A stretch of 64,000 nucleotides of DNA from Suillus spraguei (Eukaryota > Basidiomycota > Agaricomycetes > Boletales > Suillaceae). Shown piece after piece: positions 10,440 through 21,858 of the stretch. The stretch covers positions 1-64,000 of the forward strand of contig JABCPU010000162.1 in assembly GCA_016800925.1 (NCBI GenBank), in the 5' to 3' direction. The translations under genes were made by a program, and so were the position numbers. Numbering within the stretch: position 1 is the stretch's first letter; each line of letters begins with the position of its first letter. The notes below the pieces were generated by a model. The model did not search any database. It was not told the DNA's origin and saw only the letters and a list, made by a program, of their open reading frames with translations.

Positions 10440-10909
10440 TTAGTCAGCAGCTGGTGGCGAGCTCGTCTGTTTCACACTTGAATCAAATGCATCGACAAAC
10501 GCTTGCGTTTGACTCCTGGACATCTAGCTCGTAATTTTGAGCTATTCATCCAAGTCGAATACTTTCATTTGAACTGTATCCTTTTACATTTCCCACTGGT
10601 CATTGTGTCGGATGCCAACCTCTCTTTCAAGCCCTTCATCAAACGCTTGCGTTTGAATTCTCATGGATATCCAGCTTGTAATTTGCGGCATTGGCCATCG
10701 AATATTCCTAAGTCCTCTGTCAAATGCTCGCATCTTATTTGCATGCTGCCTAAATCTAGCTGATTTAATTCATTCAAGCCCTTCGTCGAATGCCTGCATT
10801 TGACTTACATATTAGTGGACATCTAGCTCGTAATCTCTGGCTATTGAATGTCAACTCTTTCAAGCCCTTCGTCAAACACCTGCATTTGACTTACATATTT
10901 GTGGACATT

Positions 10910-10941
<32 letters not shown>

Positions 10942-11240
10942 GACTTACATATTTGTGGACATTTAGCCCATAATTTTTGGCTGGTCATCCTATCGCACAT
11001 TAGTTCTTTCAAGCCCTTCGTCGAATGCTTGCATTTGATTCAAATCTTGTTGTTTATGTCACAGAAGTCTCAAAAGTCCCAACATCAAATACATGTTTTA
11101 CTGCTAAATATGGCCAATCAACATTGCTTCTCTTGCACACTTTAATGAAATACATAGTTGAGCACTTGCACTTGACTCACATCATTCTAGCTCATAATTC
11201 TAAAGCTAGTCATCCCTATCGCCGGCACATGTTTTCTTGC
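10440..11240. repeat. Degenerate ~90-bp tandem repeat with TCAAACGC/GCGTTTGA dyad
   Basis: At least six diverged units of TTCAAGCCCTTCGTCAAACG, then CTTGCATTTGACTTACATATTTGTGGACATCTAGCTCGTAAT in pieces. The unit core is a near-perfect 8-bp inverted repeat around TT. A run of about 26 T interrupts one unit near 10914-10940. No coding potential is supported. Confidence 0.7.
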
Positions 11241-11784
11241 TAGAAAAAAGTTATGCTGTACTGTAAAGTTGCTATGACGTAATATTCCAATTCTTCTTAT
11301 GCTAGAAGAACACACCAACTCATAATTTGATGGTCAGACCCGAAATTGTTGTATCATCATTGAGACTAGGGGCAATATGTATGACAAACACCTTTTTACA
11401 GACACAATCCACTCGGATCCACAGTATAGAGATTGAAGGAAGGATGAATGAGGGTTATGATAGCCCACACCTTGAGGCAACCCTTTTTGCCATGCCGTCA
11501 TGGCATTACTAAGGGTTCCTGATCAATAATCTAGCTTCAAAGGTGATTTTTTTGAACGTTGGCCTGAATCTTACAGCTGCCAATATCGTCATTCTCTTTG
11601 TGCGTCTCGCTTATGTAGTGTGATTCATATGTTGGAGATACTGACTATGAGCCAGGACCGATGCTGGTCGCACATGATGGTGAACCAGATTATTGTACGT
11701 GCATGGAGACTAGGCCAAACACACCTGGAATCCAACGACCACACCAGTTTCAGATATCCCGCTGAATCTATGGTCGAACTTCAT
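11241..11784. other. No supported gene
   Basis: About 540 bp with short ORFs (11327-11512, 11620-11931) that have no recognisable domain; the second runs into the MITE. Confidence 0.4.
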
Positions 11785-12195
11785 CAGGAAATCATGAGTT
11801 TACCTATTCCTTACTTATTTCAAACTTTTCCCACTTATTCCAAATGGATCTACTTATTTCTCTTAAATTACCACCTGGTCCCAACTGAACTATCAGGATC
11901 TGTTAGCCATCATTATAAATGTGTGCTATAAAATTATTGGACTCTTAATTTGCAAAATAGTACCTCAAGAGAATATTTGAGAAATAAAATCATCAGCATT
12001 AATGTGTCACTCGAGCTTCATACTAGTCACTAATTGTTGGTCTTATGCAATGAAACTTGTCTCTCAGGCCCAACAAACATATTGGAATACTCAATTTTGA
12101 AGCAGTTGTCAAATTTCAGAAAAAAAGTAGGTCCATTTGAAATAAGTGGGAAAAGTTTGAAATAAGTAAGGAATAAGTAAACTCATGATTTCCTG
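11785..12195. mobile_element. MITE with ~75-bp terminal inverted repeats (411 bp)
   Basis: The left end CAGGAAATCATGAGTTTACC and continuing TATTCCTTACTTATTTCAAA are the reverse complement of the right end (...AATAAGTAAACTCATGATTTCCTG), with few mismatches over about 75 bp. The interior is AT-rich and non-coding. A 14-bp near-repeat TGGTCGAMCTTCAT lies directly left (11771-11784) and 4 bp beyond the right end (12200-12213). It may reflect target duplication or a pre-existing repeat. The superfamily is not assigned. Confidence 0.72.
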
Positions 12196-13019
12196 ATGTT
12201 GGTCGACCTTCATGAAATGTTAGGTGCTCCTCAAAGGCAAATTATGAGTAGTGATGTGCACGGCCCGGCTTCAGGCCGTGGGCCGGCTCAAGCCGAGCCT
12301 GATCAGGTCGAGCCGAGCCGGGCCCAAGTCAGGGCCTGGCTTGACATGCTGAGAAGCCTGAGCCGGCGGCTCAGGCCGCGGCTTTATGTCCCTCATTGAT
12401 GTCGATTTTACAGACTTCCACGGACTCATCTGCACATCAGGTATGAATCTGTCTACTATATCTAAATTTGTCTGACTATTGTCGAATGTGCTTACAAATA
12501 TTTTGGGCAACATGCGCCACTGCTGTGGCTTCCAAACAGTAAGTGCGCATCAAACTACACTTACTGCTCTGGGATTATGAGACGATAAGGTGGGGAGCGG
12601 ACGCGCTAGATAACAGGTAAATCTCAGTCTCTTGAAAAGAACTCATATTGACGGTTAAAGTACCTATATAACAGGTAACTAATACGCTCGTTAGCCAGGG
12701 CAAGAACGGCGACTGGTGACTAGGTACTTACATCTCAGTCTCTTGAAAAGAACTGAGATGTTTTTGCGCTTGAGCGCCTACTATAAGGTGAGTGGAATAG
12801 CAACGATAATAAAACTAATCAAACGGCATATTGCACAGCGTAACGACGTCGTCACGCTGGCACACGCTATTGGCCATTCTGGCCTTGCGCTCGGACCACT
12901 CTTCTTATCTCTTCTTACTCGTACCTATCTCGGATCGTTCGGTCTCTTTCCTCTCGGATCGTTCGGATTCCAACAACTGCTAGTATGGAAAGCCGGACCA
13001 CCATGCTTTACTTCTAAGG

Positions 13020-13460
13020 CTTCCACTTCTCAGAACCTTCCTGCACTCTTTTGGACTTGTCTGAACTCACCTGCATTCATTTATGCTTCCTTGTGCTCGT
13101 TTGGATTTGCCTGGATTTGTCTGCGCTTGCTTGCCTGCAGTCGTCTGCACTTGCCTGCACTCGTTTGGACTTGCCTGTACTTGCCTGCATTCGTTTGTAC
13201 TTGCCTGCACTCATTTGGACCTGCCTGGACTTGCATGCATTTGTCTGTGTTTGCCTATGCTCATTTTGACTCACATGGACTCGTCTGTATTTATTTGGAC
13301 TCATCTGTATTCGTCTGGACTTGTCTGTGCTTGCCTACGCTCATTTGAACTCACATGGACTCGTCTGTATTCGTCTGCTCGCCTGCACTCATTTGAAGTT
13401 GTCTGGGCCCACCTGCACTCGTTTTCACTTGCCTGAGCTTATCTGCTTGTGTCTGCTCTC
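13020..13460. repeat. 10-bp minisatellite inside hAT
   Basis: About 44 diverged tandem units of a 10-bp motif near ACTTGCCTGC/ACTCGTTTGG. It produces Leu/Cys-rich frames on the plus strand and Gln/Arg/Ser-rich frames on the minus strand. The same repeat type recurs at 40880-41515 in the second hAT-like region. Confidence 0.85.
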
Positions 13461-13510
13461 ACCTATACCTCCACTCCTCTCATTCTGGCGCCTTCAGGTG
13501 TCGTCCGCAT

Positions 13511-13708
13511 GTGTTCAAGCCATGTCGGGCTTCGCTGACAAGAGACTATTTATCCGTTATGGCAGCATCCGTCTCGAGCGAGCGAGCTTTCTCGCAAGGA
13601 GGCATCACGATTAGCAAGTGGCGCAATCCGGCTAAAAGTGGGACACTGATTTTGGATGAGGAGGATGACATATCAGATTCTGATGTTGGTTCAGCGGACA
13701 GTCACTAA
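13511..13708 (+). pseudogene. hAT transposase C-terminal (dimerisation) fragment
   Basis: The frame reads SLTRDYLSVMAASVSSERAF, then SQGGITISKWRN, the hallmark hATC dimerisation motif. It passes abruptly to an acidic tail (LILDEEDDISDSDVG) and a stop. The usual residues between these are missing, which suggests an internal deletion. No N-terminal BED finger or RNase H-like core is present in the element. Confidence 0.85.
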
Positions 13709-13911
13709 GTACTGTAAGTCTGTATAGTTACAAATATGCTTATATCACATTTTACATTTGAAAGCCGTCGTTGAGCCAAAGCCGAGCCACGGCTTTGGCC
13801 CGGCTTGGGCTCACGGCTCGGCCTGAGGTTTTGCAAAGCCCAAGCCCCCCAAAGCCGAGCCTAAGCCGGGGCTTTCAGGCCGAGCCGGGCCCGCACATCA
13901 CTAATCATGAG

Positions 13912-14350
13912 CTGATGCATTGTCCCATGGCCAGAGTAGACGCCACAGGACATAACACTAGGCGTTGTTGTTTCGCTGTCTGAGAGTCGAGAATTAAGAG
14001 GACAAGAAAGAAACTTAACGCAAGGAATAGTTTCCACGGCGTCAGGTATTGGCGCTGGACAGAATTCCTGATGTAAGCGAAGGGACGAAATCAAAAGAAC
14101 TCGTCAGATCTCAGATCAAATAGAGTGGTGATACAGGATGGTACTACAAGTACATCGAAACATTTAGGAGCAAACAAAGGGAATGAGGAAATCACAAGTG
14201 CTTGGGTGAAATAGACAGCATATAGTGTGATTCTGATGCGACCAGCTGAGAGCAGCAAAGGGTACCGCGGATGGGATAAGTTGTGGAGAAAAGCACTACA
14301 AGCAAATGTTGAATTAATGATTTTGAAAAAGGATCACTAGAAAACATACC
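13912..14350. other. No supported gene
   Basis: 439 bp without a recognised feature. Confidence 0.4.
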
Positions 14351-14794
14351 TTATTCAACAATTTTCGTAGCCACTTGGATTTGCGTTATGAGGCTAAGTC
14401 TCCAAAAAAGGAAAACCCTCTGATAGTGAACATGAGGGCGTCTGGGGTTGAACCTCCGTCTGTACATGAATCTTAAATTTAGACCAAGGTCTATATAATA
14501 GTCGTGGTGCCAAAGCAACAAGGTGCTGAAAAATGGCGCAAAGCCTGGGTCGTGGATCCAATGTTGCCTGATGGGGGCTACGAGATGGTGGTAAGTGTCA
14601 CCCCTATCAAAGACATTAAATTGAGGAAGCTCCTGCAGAGGATGCCCCTCAGGGTCCTCGCAGAAAACATAGCCGGTATGATGTCCAGTGCACATTATAA
14701 CCAGGCGGGCTACAAGAACACGGCCTGGGTCTGATATGATATCGATGGTCCTGGTGCGTCCCAGGGTCTTCGTAGAGAAGGATCCAATAAACAT
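14351..14794 (-). CDS. Unrecognised ORF, 147 aa
   Basis: A single open frame (starts MFIGSFSTKT; contains LVIMCTGHHTGYVFCEDPEG and many His, Tyr and Phe). I recognise no family and no splice structure is clear. Possible continuation from minus frames at 14943-15146 (charged, helical, IPINSEEVQKILLIRREEMK) and 15424-15705 could make a multi-exon gene, but I could not join them convincingly. Could be a remnant. Confidence 0.3.
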   Translation of the reverse strand: MFIGSFSTKTLGRTRTIDIISDPGRVLVARLVIMCTGHHTGYVFCEDPEGHPLQELPQFNVFDRGDTYHHLVAPIRQHWIHDPGFAPFFSTLLLWHHDYYIDLGLNLRFMYRRRFNPRRPHVHYQRVFLFWRLSLITQIQVATKIVE

Positions 14795-14942
14795 CAGGGA
14801 ATTTAATTAAATCAAACTTCGTTTGGTTGTATATAAGTCATAAATTACTACCGGCCTAGGCCCACGGTGACTTCTAATTCGGAAGCTTCTGGGCGTAACC
14901 CTGCAGCGCGAACATGACTTATCACAGCCTCGCACGTTATAT

Positions 14943-15705
14943 CTAAGACCATATGGCATCGCAATAGCGGACAGTCTCTTCTAGGCTACGCATGACACTG
15001 TACATGTAATAACTCAACAGTGCTGTAGCCTGTTGTGCCTTTCCTTTTTTTAAGGCGTCTGTTTTCATTTCCTCTCTTCGAATTAACAATATTTTCTGTA
15101 CCTCTTCAGAGTTTATAGGTATCTCATCATAGACCGCAGTGTTCATCCATGCACCTCGATGGTATAAGTGATTCGTTTTATGGGCGTCATATACTGAATT
15201 TCTCTATAGCTCAAATCGCACGTCAACGTCGTAGCATACGTGGTACCGGTTACTCCGGACGATTCCATATATGAAAAAAACCACGATATAGCACCTATAT
15301 TCGATTTGTGTTGGACCTACGAGTTGTATGGTCAAGGCGGAGATATCCATCACGTGTATAGATGGGTAAGCTCACCTTGCAACTCCAAAGTCAAAGCAAC
15401 CTCGCCTGACAACATCATAGCCTTCAGCAGACAATGGCCATACTAGTCGTAATACCATTATCATCGACACGATATTTCCATGCAGAAACTATCCTCACGC
15501 TTTCCCGCAATTTGATGCTGATGCTCTTGCAGAAGTGTCGAAGCTGTTGGGGTCGTATGAGGTAAGGTTCAGTTGTGCCGGCGTATGACGAATGTTCCGC
15601 TGTGCCAAGGTCGCACAACGAAGGCTCACTTGTGCGAGAGTCTTCTGTGGCCTCTTCAGTCGTGCCAGAATCCTGCGGGCTCTCCATCACACACAATCGT
15701 GGCAA
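14943..15705 (-). other. Possible exons of an unrecognised minus-strand gene
   Basis: Two minus frames, 15424-15705 (Thr/Ser/Glu-rich repeats of a GTTE type, then PQQLRHFCKSISIKLRESVR) and 14943-15146 (charged helix). The first may splice at GTGAGC near 15370. No domain is identified and the intervening sequence has stops. Confidence 0.25.
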
Positions 15706-15809
15706 TATTCAATCCGAGGGCCACGGCGACACAGATACCCTGCAGCCTATTCCAAAATGGAAAGTAGTTTTTTTTTTGGACAAGCATATGTATTAAGTAG
15801 CAATTGACA

Positions 15810-16318
15810 CCGTCTAATCCTACTTAAATGCTTATAGCGGTACCCGCGAGGGTACCGTTCGGAGGAAAATGCACTTACGTACAACTTGTGCTCGCGGGGC
15901 GTCGTCTGAGTTTACTTGCGGTAATTCTGTCGATTTGAAATCGTCGGTTCTAGTTGAGAACTGTGCCCCAAATGCTACTCACTGAAAGGTGTGTGACCTT
16001 ACTGCAAAAATTACTGCTTCCGAAATCAAGTCTTTTGCCAAGTCATCAGCAGGTTGGATTGTGCTACGGAGTGCTCCGTAGCACTCGGTAGCACTGTAGT
16101 GAATTACGTTTACCTGATGAATCGCGGTCAGTTTTTGAGTTTGTACATACAAGAAGGCTTGGCAGCGGCTGTGCGATAGTGGAGTAGCGGTCTATTTGAT
16201 GTAATCAGTTGGATCTTTAGAGTTTCTCCAAAACCCTGCACAGACAAAGTCCGAACACCCTCACGGTATTCACAACGAAAAGACCCCAGACTCTATAAAA
16301 CATGTTCGCTTCAATTTA
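15810..16318. other. No supported gene
   Basis: About 510 bp without recognised coding, RNA or repeat content. Confidence 0.4.
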
Positions 16319-16609
16319 ATGAGTTTAATGTTGCAGCCATTATCGAGCGGGCTCAAGATGTCGTCACTCCCCTCATGCTACTTTCCCTCACACCTCTATG
16401 ACTTGAGTTCTGATGGCAGGAAGACGATACCGCTCTCGTCTGTTTTCCTTAGAAGGTTGTCTGACCACGAAGGTGAGAAAACAAATGAGAAAGAGGTATC
16501 TACTCTGCTAATTGTAACCATCGAAGAGGCAACTGTTGGCGACCACAGCAACATCGAGACACTCATCAAGCGAGCATGTCAAAGACCGCTGAGCGAGCAG
16601 CTTTTGTGA
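16319..16609 (+). CDS. Unrecognised ORF, 96 aa
   Basis: An isolated frame starting MSLMLQPLSS with a hydrophilic C-terminal half (KEVSTLLIVTIEEATVGDHS). No homologue is recognised and no splice signals join it to neighbours. It may be chance or a remnant exon. Confidence 0.2.
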   Translation: MSLMLQPLSSGLKMSSLPSCYFPSHLYDLSSDGRKTIPLSSVFLRRLSDHEGEKTNEKEVSTLLIVTIEEATVGDHSNIETLIKRACQRPLSEQLL

Positions 16610-16734
16610 TGTGGGAGGCCCAATGTACGAGGACGAAAACGGTGTATAAGCTATTCATGCAGCCAGTCGATTATTCGCGTTGTGCTAATTTGTTTGTTTG
16701 ATTTTGTGACATAGATCGCGCAGTAATGACATCA

Positions 16735-17400
16735 GTGAATTCATGAGTACTCGATATTGTGACCGTGTGAACTATAGAGGGATATAGTTCTGCTTCAACC
16801 AAATATGTCAATTTATACTGCGAAAATTTTGAGTCGTTGATACATAGGCATGGATGTTCGTGAATTGAGACTACTGTGAGGAGTTCGTAACAAGGTCAAT
16901 TACTATTTCACATTGTGACCAGTAAGGGATGGTAGTGTAATTGAGCTCTGCTTGTTGAGTGTTGTCATTTCTCCATATTCATATTGTGAATTATATTGCT
17001 ATACAAGGCTTTCTCCCGGCAGGTGGTGTTAGCACTGGACGTCATGTGTAAATTAGTATGGGAATTTGTGACAATGCTGTGACATGGTACCATCGCAGTC
17101 TATGAGGAATAGTAGAGGGATCGTGTTAATCTTGCCGAGTGTTCTTGATTTCCCTATGTATGTTTTGGACGTACAAAGCCATTCAAGGCTTTCCCTTGAA
17201 AAATAGCTTGGGAAATTGTCATCGGATCTAGAGCATCATAGAATTTGTGAAAACGTGGTCACGGTGCACCTTGGTAGCCTTATGAAGGATATGTGTCGAA
17301 CTTGTTCAGTATGGTCAATTTCCCTCATTTACATTCCAAACTATGATATTTTTTAAGACTTTTCAATCTAAGCTAGTAAAACCTGATCAAGCTGCGAGTC
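16735..17400. repeat. Degenerate ~200-bp tandem repeat
   Basis: At least three diverged units with the order TTGTGACC/TGTGACATGGTACC/GGTCACGGTGCACC, a GARGGAT-type block, then TTCTTGATTTCCCT-like and ACATTCC-like blocks, at about 16915, 17085 and 17265. The first unit is preceded by the segment shared with 10200-10310. Confidence 0.4.
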
Positions 17401-18254
17401 TTTTTGTTGTGTCAAAGTTTCTAATGGTGATCCGGTGCAGCAATAATGTAGCAGTGGTTGCCTAGTTTGAAGGCGCTGACAGTGAGAGGGGACAATACTC
17501 AATACTGTGTGCCCTTCATTGTAATGTGACATATCTATCAGAACAGAATCGGCGTGTAAAAATGCTCACAATGCATTCAGATAGAATTCAGTCTCAAGTA
17601 GTAGTCGGTCCAAACCAGAGTGAATAAATCCACCTGTGTTTGAATGAATTAGATTTCTTTGACGATCCAGCAGCATCAGACCATCGTGATTTAGTCACAA
17701 GTATACGAGCGTATGGAATGCGTGTAGATGAGAATGTGAGGCGGTAACCCTAAGTTCAAACCAAACAACAGGTGGTATGCAAAGTCGAAATATGCGATGA
17801 ACGTGAAATGCAAGCCACGAGTTAATGCAGGGATAAGAAACTCAAAGGTACCTAAAACAGTAAGTGGTAGATCAGCCTGAGTACGTTAGAAATATCAGCA
17901 GATTGACATACGAGCAATAGGATAGTTGAATCTGTGGGAGCGAATGATACGAACGCAGAGACGGAGAGGAAAACAGATTGTGAGTATGTAGGATGGAGAA
18001 TTACGATTTATGGTTGCGAAACGGGGAAAATAAAATTGGAGGCGACGGCGAAGTTGACAGTCCGAAAATGTGGTCTCTAAACCATGTGATTGATGAGAAG
18101 TGAAGGAATGTGAAGGCAGCCCAAAGGCATGCAAGCCACGAGGGGAGGCGATCGCATTGCCAACGGACAATGCAGGTGCAATACCGAAGTTCGTGGATGA
18201 GGGAGGTGGTGAGAAGAACCACGGAAGGGGGGGGGGTGATCCTGAGTAGCCATA
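17401..18254. other. No supported gene
   Basis: About 850 bp. Minus-strand ORFs at 17895-18357 follow the scw1-like remnant but carry no RRM motif, so they are probably decayed downstream sequence. A run of nine G lies at 18229-18237. Confidence 0.35.
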
Positions 18255-19671
18255 TTATTGTTGAACCAAGGATGCGCCGGTACCAGCATTGGTTAGTATT
18301 GTACGCCCAATGAGATAAACACTTCCGCCACCTCCGGATGTTGTGGCACCCATACAAATGCCTCGCTTGGTGTGCAAGTCCTTCTTTGCCATTTTGGCCT
18401 TCAAAATTGCACCTTTCTCGATGTCGACGCGGCGGCCCTGAAGCAAATCTCTCGCCTCAAGCGCCTCCTGACGAGTACGAAACTTGGCAAAACCTATTAT
18501 CTGCTTTCGAGGTGGCTGGCCATCTAACCCTCATCCCACTTTGAAGTGCGAAGGCTCATCTAACGGCATGGCGTGGGGTGGCCAGGAGGTCGCTGGACCA
18601 TCTCGTCCATAATCAATCACAACCCCTCCTTGATAGCCAGCATAGGCACCTCCACGGAGAGGGAGACCAGATGGAGTTGTCGAAGTCGTGGCACTGACCG
18701 ACCCATACACCATGTACTCCTTGTTTGGGATCGTGAGGATCGCAGCTTCGAAGCCGGAGGAGAACGTAAACATATTCTGGAACTCACGCTCCTACACACA
18801 AGCTGTCAGAAGTTGTGGGACGTGGCTCAGCACATACCTGCATGTCATCAGGAAATCCAACCACAAAGATGGTCGAGATCTCTTCTGGCCGTCCACTATT
18901 AACACTCTGCAACTCGACGTTCAAATTCATCTGCCCAACACTACCCATGGGCCTTGCTGATACTGCTGCAGCGCCACCATTAGACTGTAAGTAGAGACCA
19001 TAAGGCGTCTGGCTTTGAAGGTGTATGCCATTCAGGTAAGGTGTCTGAGAACCAGAGTTACTGTGTGACAGTGGATGATAAGCGTCGTGGATCTGTGATT
19101 GTTGTTGGCCCTCAGAGGAATGCGCTTGGAGGAACGGGTCCAAGGGGGAAAATCGTTGAGGAACCTTACTGCCTCCTAGCGGAGAGTTGGTTCTAAAATC
19201 GTACCCGCTACGTGACTCGAATGCGACAGACCTAAAAGTACTCTGCTGAGACTGTTGAGAGAGTTGTTGCTGCAAATTTAAGGGCTGATGGGAATGAAAC
19301 ATCGCGTTTGTATTTGAATAAGGTTGCGAGGGGAGACCATCTGGCTGACGCAGGCGATATAAGCCAGTGGCACCAGCACTAGAAGTATTGCCACCACTGA
19401 TTCTGCTATAGGCGTTCAAAGACGACCTTAACGACCCAGCGCCGAAGTCGTTTGAAGGCTTACTCGCCATACTCTACTTGAGGGAGATGTCGTCTGAACG
19501 GTACTCCGGGAGGAGATGAAAATTATGGGAAGTGCGGAGTAAACGATCGTTCTCATGGTTGATGTTGAAGTCGATATTGCTGGGGGAATCAAGCTTATTC
19601 ATAGGTGGGATATGAAACTGCGCTTCAGGTGATGGTGCTCCTGAACCAGAGTTAGAGTTTGAGTGAGACAC
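18255..19671 (-). pseudogene. scw1: scw1/whi3-type RRM RNA-binding protein, truncated copy
   Basis: N-terminal exon 19671-19477 (MSHSNSNSGSGAPSPEAQFH; ends SDDISLK) is followed by an in-frame TAG at 19474-19476. The frame continues through Ser/Gln/Asn-rich sequence to the RRM start ISTIFVVGFPDDMQ, an intron (GTATGT...TGTGTAG), EREFQNMFTFSSGFEAAILT, a Gly/Thr-rich insert, a short intron, and the RRM end QIIGFAKFRTRQEALEARDL, then a segment ending KRG. Family members (Scw1 of fission yeast, Whi3 of budding yeast) bind mRNA and influence cell-wall integrity or the cell cycle. The second RRM expected at the C-terminus is missing; the frame ends at 18255. The nonsense codon and lost RRM2 suggest a pseudogene copy, though translation from the ATG at 19470 is possible. 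Confidence 0.68.
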
Positions 19672-20526
19672 GATAGGTCGCAGAGATGGATGAATGGGTT
19701 CTGCGTTTCCTTAGACTTTGAGGAAATTGAGCAACGAACGATTGAGGAGGTTCTCTTTGAAGCTTTGGATGGACGGAGGAGTGGAAGCCATGGACATCAG
19801 ATTAGTAGAATGGTGCACGGGGTAATTGCAAATAAGTATGTGGGACGGTTAAGACTAGAAATGGGACATCAATAGTCGTATAACGTTATGAATGTGGTAC
19901 GGACGATCGTGGGAGGTAGTGTGAGATAGTGATTGCTGAAATGGCTACAATCAAAAAACAAGCTGGCAAAGAGGTGTGTTCACGTGCTATGAGTGATTGT
20001 GAGTGATAGAGATAGGGTAGATGGTGTGGGCGATGAATGTGACAGCGATGAGTAACATGGGCAACGAAGCGACAGCAGATGAAGCACATAAAAAGGTGGC
20101 AGACAACGAGCGGAGTGATTAGATTGTCGCCGTGGACGGTGAGGAAGGGTGTCTTATAGCTGTGGTTATCGACATGGAAGGTGCGACCCTGGTTGTCAAA
20201 GTGTGAAGGAATAAAAGGAAGCGCACGGTGCCAACCCGGAACACCCATCAGCATAATTCTGCCATCGATCATCACATAATCATATTTGACCTTACCGTAC
20301 AGAGGAAAACGAGTATTATTGACTGGTCTACTCAAGTTTTTGATCGGGAATCGACTCTTGCGTCGCTCAACCTTGAACTTGAAGGAAAGGTAGAAAAAAA
20401 GCTAATGATCAAGCTGGACGATTTGCAATCGACATGTGTGCAGTTCAATTTCGAAGCCAACACTTAGCTTTGAAAGCTTGAGCGAGTGAAATGGGAGCGA
20501 TGGAGTACGCGTTTTGGAGGGAGTTT
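19672..20526. other. No confidently supported gene
   Basis: The minus frame 19886-20335 (149 codons, MSRPVNNTRFPLYGKVKYDY) is open, but its C-terminal half is His/Pro-rich and I recognise no family. The plus frame 20228-20467 is also unrecognised. The 3' end of the Plavaka element should lie near 20450-20526, but I could not find its terminal repeat. Confidence 0.35.
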
Positions 20527-21429
20527 CTAAAAACAAAAATCATCGTCGAAGTCGTCATCCTCCGAAGCATCCCTACACTCTTCACTGTCTTCCTCATCGA
20601 ACTTTTCATCACTAAGCTCATCACCGGATTCTTCAAGACCCCCGATGTCATCATCCTCTGGCACATCCTCGCATTCTTCAAGACCCTCGACATCATCCTC
20701 ACCCTCCTCGCTGTTGACAACGTGCATGGTGTCGGCACTTGTCACTGAATGAGAGCCGAGAGTGTCCTGGGCAATCTTCCGAAGCATGGCTGAATGTCCA
20801 ATACCGAAGTGAGTGTAGCACACAAACATATCCCTATCAACAAATCTTGCTCAAAAGTTTGAGAATTAAGGCGCCAGGGAAAAAAGATATGCACACTTAC
20901 ATCCCAACATAGTGTTCCTCCCAGTCGTCGAGCTCCCCCATCGGACATGCCAATAATTTTCCGTGGCGAAGCGTGCTTGTACCACGTTGCGAGGCAAATG
21001 CAGGAATAAGATGTGCTCCTCGAATGACTTGCCCTGGATCAAGGAAATCGAACGCATCCAAGTCCAATTCCTCCACAAATGCAATCTTCGGAAGGCGATT
21101 ATGCTTCATGCCAGATTTATGGTTTCGCAAGGCCGCCATCCATCTAACCCACAGAACGTCGATGTACCGCTTCACAGGTTGATCCCCATTGTTGAGCCAT
21201 ACTTCGAGGTGGTATATACCCAATACACGGGCATACCAGTACAGGTGGCTAGGTGCTGCCTCCCCGATGGATTGCTAGATAAAGATATACCTTCAGCTTC
21301 TTCCAACCGCCGTAATGCACGACGCCTACGCTCGTGCTTGGCTAATTGCGCCGGGGTGTCTGACTTGCTCGTCAGCGGATAAAATGACTTGAGGGCTCTA
21401 TGAGCGAGCTCCCCCTGGCCAGACTTAAA
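20527..21429 (-). pseudogene. Plavaka transposase, C-terminal piece (4 of 4)
   Basis: Directly left of the copia element the minus strand resumes at an intron acceptor (GTCTGGCCAG) and reads GELAHRALKSFYPLTSKSDT, AQLAKHERRRRA, then an exon with IYHLEVWLNNGDQPVKRYID, VLWVRW, FDFLDPGQVIRGAHLIPAFA, DDWEEHYVGM, FVCYTHFGIGHSAMLRKI and a very acidic tail ending at 20527. This is the conserved C-terminal end of the Plavaka-type (CACTA-related) transposases abundant in Agaricomycetes. It joins in frame to the piece ending at 26606 once the copia insertion is ignored. Confidence 0.85.
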
Positions 21430-21615
21430 TGCAGCAATAGGTAAGCTGCAGTAGTAGTCAGCACTAAGTAATGAATGTGTAAGTAGTGTATGCTCACCTC
21501 AGTAGACTAGCAAGTCACTGAGGTAGGTAGAGTAAAGAGTGGCTGTAAGTATGTCCATGCTTATCTAATACTACCGGTAATGTCCGAGGTCCATGTAACA
21601 TTTGACTATTCAACA
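21430..21615 (-). repeat. copia 3' LTR
   Basis: 186 bp, TGCAGCAATAGG...ACTATTCAACA as read on the plus strand; downstream LTR of the minus-strand element. Same length as the partner at 26420-26605. Confidence 0.93.
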
Positions 21616-21858
21616 CTCCCCTTCAAACGGTGCGTAGTCCTACATCAGGAAATTCACACATTCCTTAACATGCTTAATCAGCTTAACTCACTTATCTCAA
21701 AACTTGTTTGCTCTCTCTTACATCATTCACCTGGCATATCTTATATTTTTTGAGTGCGAAATACAATAAAACATGTATATTAATATATCTCAACTTTTTT
21801 TTTCTGAATTCATTCACATTGAAATTTTGGACAAGTAGATTCAATTTCACCAAGGCAG

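Larger units (their letters stand above)
12249..13903 (+). mobile_element. Deleted hAT transposon (1655 bp, 8-bp TSD)
   Basis: The ends are inverted repeats TAGTGATGTGCACGGCCCGG and, on the other strand, TAGTGATGTGCGGGCCCGGC. Subterminal regions are packed with GCCCGGCTT/AAGCCGGGC motifs typical of hAT elements. Flanks are 8-bp direct repeats ATTATGAG (12241-12248) and ATCATGAG (13904-13911), differing by one transition. Inside are a 10-bp minisatellite (13020-13460) and the 3' end of a hAT transposase (13511-13708). Most of the transposase is missing, so the copy is non-autonomous. Confidence 0.88.

Noticed and set aside
12716..13436. Leu/Cys-rich plus-strand ORFs and a Gln/Ser-rich minus ORF
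   Set aside because: Products of the 10-bp minisatellite inside the hAT element.
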